A model generated the notes under the pieces. It saw nothing but the letters and a program-made list of their open reading frames with translations, searched no databases and was not told the DNA's origin. Shown here one piece after another: positions 4,388-7,363 of a stretch of DNA of 7,363 bases; positions within the stretch are counted from its first letter, which is position 1, and every line of letters starts with the position of its first letter. The stretch comes from an uncultured Bacteroidales bacterium. Lineage in GTDB: Bacteria; Bacteroidota; Bacteroidia; Bacteroidales; Paludibacteraceae. The stretch is from positions 1-7,363 of the forward strand of contig CALGHE010000103.1 of the NCBI GenBank assembly GCA_937915765.1, written 5' to 3'. Position numbers and translations under genes: made by a program.

Positions 4388-6574
4388 ATGAGTAAAGCGA
4401 TTGTCGGGCTGGTTTGTATGGATTTTGTGACGAGCATATTGAAGAGTTACAGTTCTGTGTTTTTTTCACAGAGCCGCCTGTTTGGCGCGTTGCTCCTTGC
4501 GGTGTCTTTCTCAAGCCCTTTGTCGGGAGCTTGCGGACTTGCTTGTTGCGTTGTCGTGAATCTGCTTTCATGGTTTATGCTTGACAGTAAGCCGAAGGTC
4601 GTGAGCGGATTTTATGGATTTAACGCAGTGTTTGCAGGCATCGCCTTAGGGGTGTTTTTGCCGTTCGGCAAGGTTTTGGTATGGCTGGTGCTGGCCTCCT
4701 CTTTGCTGGTGTTCTTGGTCGAAGTGTGGCTTGAGACTCGCATGTCCGGACGTGGGCTCCCTTTTCTGGCGTTTCCTTTCCTCATAACTTTATGGACAGT
4801 GCTTCTCCTTTTGCAGCAGACAGACAGTCTTGTGGGGTTCGGCATGACATTCAGCGAAAGCTCCGCTTCTGTTTTTGGCCGCTCTTTTGCAGGGTTGGCG
4901 GGGTTTTTGCCTAACTTTGCGGCGGAGTATCTTAAAAGCTTGAGTTTTATATTTTTTCAGGTTGATGTGTTTTGCGGACTGCTAATTGCTTGCGGACTGC
5001 TTTGCTTTTCTCGTATAGCCTCATTCTTCTCTTTGTTCGGCTTTGCCGTGGCATATCTTTTCTATAGCTTCTTTGACGGCGGCTTTTTTAATGTTCCGTT
5101 TGCTTACGTTGGGTTTAATTTTATACTGACGTCGGTTGCTGTGGGCTGTTATTTCGTAATTCCGTCATGGCGTTCCCTTGCATGGTGCGCGGCGCTTGTC
5201 CCGTTGCAGTTTTTGGTGATATATTCGTCGTCCCGTCTGTTTTCGTATTTATATCTTCCGACCTTCTCTTTCACGTTCTGTCTTGTGAGTGTCTTGTTTT
5301 TGCAGATGCTTAGACTAAAAGAGAGGACGGCTGGGCTTCTGTTGGCTGAGGATATAATGAACACTCCGGAGGAGACGCTGTACGAGGCGAAGGTGAGCAA
5401 GAAACGTCTTGCCGATTTGTCAAGGTGTTGTGTTTCTTTGCCTTTTTTTGGTGAGTGGAGGGTTATGCAGGGGCATGACGGGCAATTTACGCACAAAGAT
5501 GCGTGGCGTTACGCATGGGATTTTGTAATAGATGGCGAGTCTGGCTTGCAGTATGATGAGGACGGCTCTAAACTGTCTGATTACTATTGTTTCGGAAAGC
5601 CGGTGACCGCCCCGTTTGACGCGGTTGTAGAGTCTGTTGTAGAGTCTGTCGCGGATAACGAGCCAGGTTGTGACAACCTTTTGCAGAACTGGGGAAATTA
5701 TGTTATGTTGAGAAATGGCGAGCTATATTCGCTTGTTTGCCATCTGAAAAGAGGTTCGGTGAAGTGCGCGGCAGGACAGACGGTTTTACGTGGCGAAGTG
5801 ATTGGTCTGTGTGGCAATTCTGGCCATTCGCTATATCCTCATCTGCATTTTCAGATTCAGAAGTCGCCGTTTGTGGGTGATGTTACTTGGAAGTATCCTC
5901 TGGACGGATATCTGAAAAGAGCAGGCGAAGATATGCAGTTTCAGAGCGGTTTCCCGACTGAAGATGATGTGGTGCGAAATATACCGATAGCCGAAAATTT
6001 GTGCAAAGTATATAATTTTGCAGACTTGAAGAGCATAGAGGCGCGTTCGGAAAAGTTTGGCTCAGAGAGATGGCTCGTTCGTGCAGACGGGTATGGAGGA
6101 CGTTATCTGGATTGTGAAGAAAAAGGAGCTAAGGCGTGGTTTGTGAACGACGGAAAGACCTTCCGGTTTTTGCGCTTCGAAGGATGCAGGAGGTCTAATC
6201 TGTATTATTTTTTCTTGTCAAGCTATAAAATTCTTTTGTGCGATGAAGTTCGGTGGACTTTAGAAGATGAATTTCCCCTTTCAGTTCAGAAAAGAGGGGC
6301 GGTGGCTGTGCTGCAAGATCTGATGGCTCCGTTTTTTGTGTTCAAAAAATTAAGATTTTATGCTGAAAAGGGAGATAATATGGCTAAAATTGCAGAAAAA
6401 AGTATAACTTTACGAACTGAATTTAGCGAGTCTATTTTGGGTAGAGCTATAGATTCTTTAAAGTTTGATATTTCTGCGGATAATTCAGTCATCTCATCGG
6501 TGAAGGTTGAGGGCGGAACTGAAAGATTTGTCATCTCTTTTGCTGAGGAAAGATTTGTTTATGAGATAAAATGA
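4388..6574 (+). CDS. Fusion of a urea-transporter-fold membrane domain and an M23 peptidase domain
   Basis: Residues 12-310 are about ten membrane segments with the two-fold repeat of the urea transporter (UT) family. GFYGFNAVFAGIAL (74-87) and LPFLAFPFLITLW (124-136) lie in the first half, and the GFN at 242-244 and LPTFSFTF (290-297) in the second. Residues 352-510 form an M23 metallopeptidase domain with YAWDF (Asp378), CHL (His452) and PHLHFQI (His485, His487). Residues 520-728 are a beta-rich tail of no family I recognise. Start ATG 4388 lies 8 bases after the decarboxylase stop. Polar pore residues of known UT channels appear replaced (see findings), and the first M23 zinc His is not at its usual place. 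Both activities are therefore uncertain. The likely location is the inner membrane; which side the M23 domain faces cannot be fixed by eye. The final ATGA overlaps the next gene by 4 bases. Confidence 0.85.
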   Translation: MSKAIVGLVCMDFVTSILKSYSSVFFSQSRLFGALLLAVSFSSPLSGACGLACCVVVNLLSWFMLDSKPKVVSGFYGFNAVFAGIALGVFLPFGKVLVWLVLASSLLVFLVEVWLETRMSGRGLPFLAFPFLITLWTVLLLLQQTDSLVGFGMTFSESSASVFGRSFAGLAGFLPNFAAEYLKSLSFIFFQVDVFCGLLIACGLLCFSRIASFFSLFGFAVAYLFYSFFDGGFFNVPFAYVGFNFILTSVAVGCYFVIPSWRSLAWCAALVPLQFLVIYSSSRLFSYLYLPTFSFTFCLVSVLFLQMLRLKERTAGLLLAEDIMNTPEETLYEAKVSKKRLADLSRCCVSLPFFGEWRVMQGHDGQFTHKDAWRYAWDFVIDGESGLQYDEDGSKLSDYYCFGKPVTAPFDAVVESVVESVADNEPGCDNLLQNWGNYVMLRNGELYSLVCHLKRGSVKCAAGQTVLRGEVIGLCGNSGHSLYPHLHFQIQKSPFVGDVTWKYPLDGYLKRAGEDMQFQSGFPTEDDVVRNIPIAENLCKVYNFADLKSIEARSEKFGSERWLVRADGYGGRYLDCEEKGAKAWFVNDGKTFRFLRFEGCRRSNLYYFFLSSYKILLCDEVRWTLEDEFPLSVQKRGAVAVLQDLMAPFFVFKKLRFYAEKGDNMAKIAEKSITLRTEFSESILGRAIDSLKFDISADNSVISSVKVEGGTERFVISFAEERFVYEIK
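4972..5001 (+). repeat. 12-base direct repeat with 18-base period in a membrane segment
   Basis: TTGCGGACTGCT occurs at 4972-4983 and 4990-5001. It encodes CGLL twice in the segment CGLLIACGLLCF of the transporter domain, and looks like a small in-frame duplication in a hydrophobic helix. Confidence 0.6.
5624..5647 (+). repeat. Perfect 12-base tandem duplication in the M23 domain
   Basis: GTTGTAGAGTCT is repeated head to tail with no difference, encoding VVES twice (residues 413-420) using the same codons. Perfect identity suggests a recent slippage event that keeps the frame. Confidence 0.8.
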
Positions 6575-7363
6575 GTAGATGCGTTTACATATTGATGTTG
6601 CTTTTGTTTTTCGGGCTTGGGTTTGTGAAGGCTGAGGATTCTGTGGTTTCTGACGGTCTGCAATATTCGGAGTTGATTGAACAGAACGAATTTTATGAAA
6701 ATGTGCGCATAGGAACTACTTTTTTTGAACTTGGCAAATATGCGCAGGCGTCTCATTTTTTAGAGAAGGCTTATTGCTACAGGCCTTCGGACGAGCATGT
6801 CAGCGAACTTCTTTACTGGGCTTACGTGAATATGGGGCGAGATATGGAGGCGAAGAGAGTTTACAGTGAATTGTCTCCGGAACGTCTTGAGCACAAGCCT
6901 GTTTTTCCTAAGGTCTTGTCGTCCGCTTATGTGGAGGGTGGCGCTTTGCTGTACAGCCAGAAAGGAGTTGAAGTGCCGGAAGGGTCGCTTTATTCAGAGG
7001 ATTTTGACCAGCAAGGCGGAGCTTATGTCATGTTGACGCTTACGCACGATGTAGCAGGCGGTTTTCAGATCGGACACGGATTCAATTACTTGAATACGTC
7101 CGGAAAGCAGCGAGCGGATTCGGCTATGGTTGCGATACTGGACGGCTCTACAGATTACGAGCAGTACGGTTATCTTGTAAATTTGAGGGCGGCCTTGCCA
7201 AGGCAGTGGAGAGTTTCGCTTTCGGGTTATCTGTTTGGCACTGAGTCGAGGTGCACGGCTGTGTCGTTAGACACAACGCAGACAGAGCCGGACAAACGTC
7301 CGGGTTTCAATGACGGCTGGCACAATAACTGGTGGGGCTACGGCTACAATCCGTATTACGGAG
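6571..7363 (+). CDS. Partial secreted TPR protein with outer-membrane-barrel-like C-terminal region
   Basis: ATG 6571 overlaps the previous stop (ATGA), and the frame stays open for 264 codons to the window end, so the C-terminus is missing. Residues 1-21 are a signal peptide (basic start, YILMLLLFFGLGFV, then KA before EDS). Residues 35-110 contain about two TPR-like helical pairs (VRIGTTFFELGKYAQASHFL, then LLYWAYVNMGRDMEAKRVY), a protein-protein interaction fold. From about residue 145 the sequence alternates like amphipathic beta strands (AYVMLTLTHDVAGGFQIGHG, QYGYLVNLRAALPRQWRVSL, SGYLFG), as in YaiO-like or other outer-membrane barrels with N-terminal TPRs. The last visible part is rich in Trp, Tyr, Gly and Asn. 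It is most likely periplasmic or outer-membrane and translated together with the transporter/M23 fusion. The exact family and the length of the missing part are unknown. Confidence 0.82.
   Translation, partial: MSRCVYILMLLLFFGLGFVKAEDSVVSDGLQYSELIEQNEFYENVRIGTTFFELGKYAQASHFLEKAYCYRPSDEHVSELLYWAYVNMGRDMEAKRVYSELSPERLEHKPVFPKVLSSAYVEGGALLYSQKGVEVPEGSLYSEDFDQQGGAYVMLTLTHDVAGGFQIGHGFNYLNTSGKQRADSAMVAILDGSTDYEQYGYLVNLRAALPRQWRVSLSGYLFGTESRCTAVSLDTTQTEPDKRPGFNDGWHNNWWGYGYNPYYG

Noticed and set aside
3996..4571. Minus-strand open frame spanning the end of the decarboxylase and start of the transporter fusion
   Set aside because: It antisenses two well-supported genes and shows no domain; a shadow frame.

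Overview
The window looks like chromosome of a Bacteroidota-type bacterium. Three things in the sequence suggest this. None of the rightmost six genes has a convincing Shine-Dalgarno sequence directly before its start, and several have A/T-rich leaders instead. A perfect Bacteroidota -7 promoter element (TATTTTTG) lies before the main operon. The protein set (PqqD-like protein, ATP-grasp enzyme, fold-III PLP decarboxylase, urea-transporter/M23 fusion, TPR plus barrel-like envelope protein) is typical of Gram-negative anaerobes of this kind. The phylum assignment is an inference.

Left part (1-918): the 3' end of an AT-rich gene of unknown function, open at the window edge, is followed by about 500 bases of AT-rich DNA without a credible gene. 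This gap holds a small hairpin after the stop codon, a sigma70-like TTGACA-17-TATACT sequence with no gene behind it, and a large imperfect inverted-repeat element (702-910) whose right end lies 8 bases before the next start codon.

Middle (919-1626): a secreted NlpC/P60-fold protein whose catalytic Cys is replaced by Gly, followed by seven lysine-rich heptads. It ends at a clear intrinsic terminator.

Right part (1663-7363): a promoter candidate and then five tightly packed plus-strand genes. They encode a PqqD-like small protein, a CarB-like ATP-grasp ligase (11-base overlap), a PLP-dependent decarboxylase of the DapDC/ODC type (TTG start), a 728-residue fusion of a urea-transporter-fold membrane domain to an M23 peptidase domain, and a TPR/outer-membrane-barrel-like protein (4-base overlap) that runs off the window. 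The packing suggests one operon. My reading is that PqqD presents or recruits a substrate, the ATP-grasp enzyme and decarboxylase build or modify a small amino-acid-derived or peptide product, and the last two proteins move it across, or act on, the envelope. No product is known to me for this gene set. It is the part of the window most likely to be an undescribed system.
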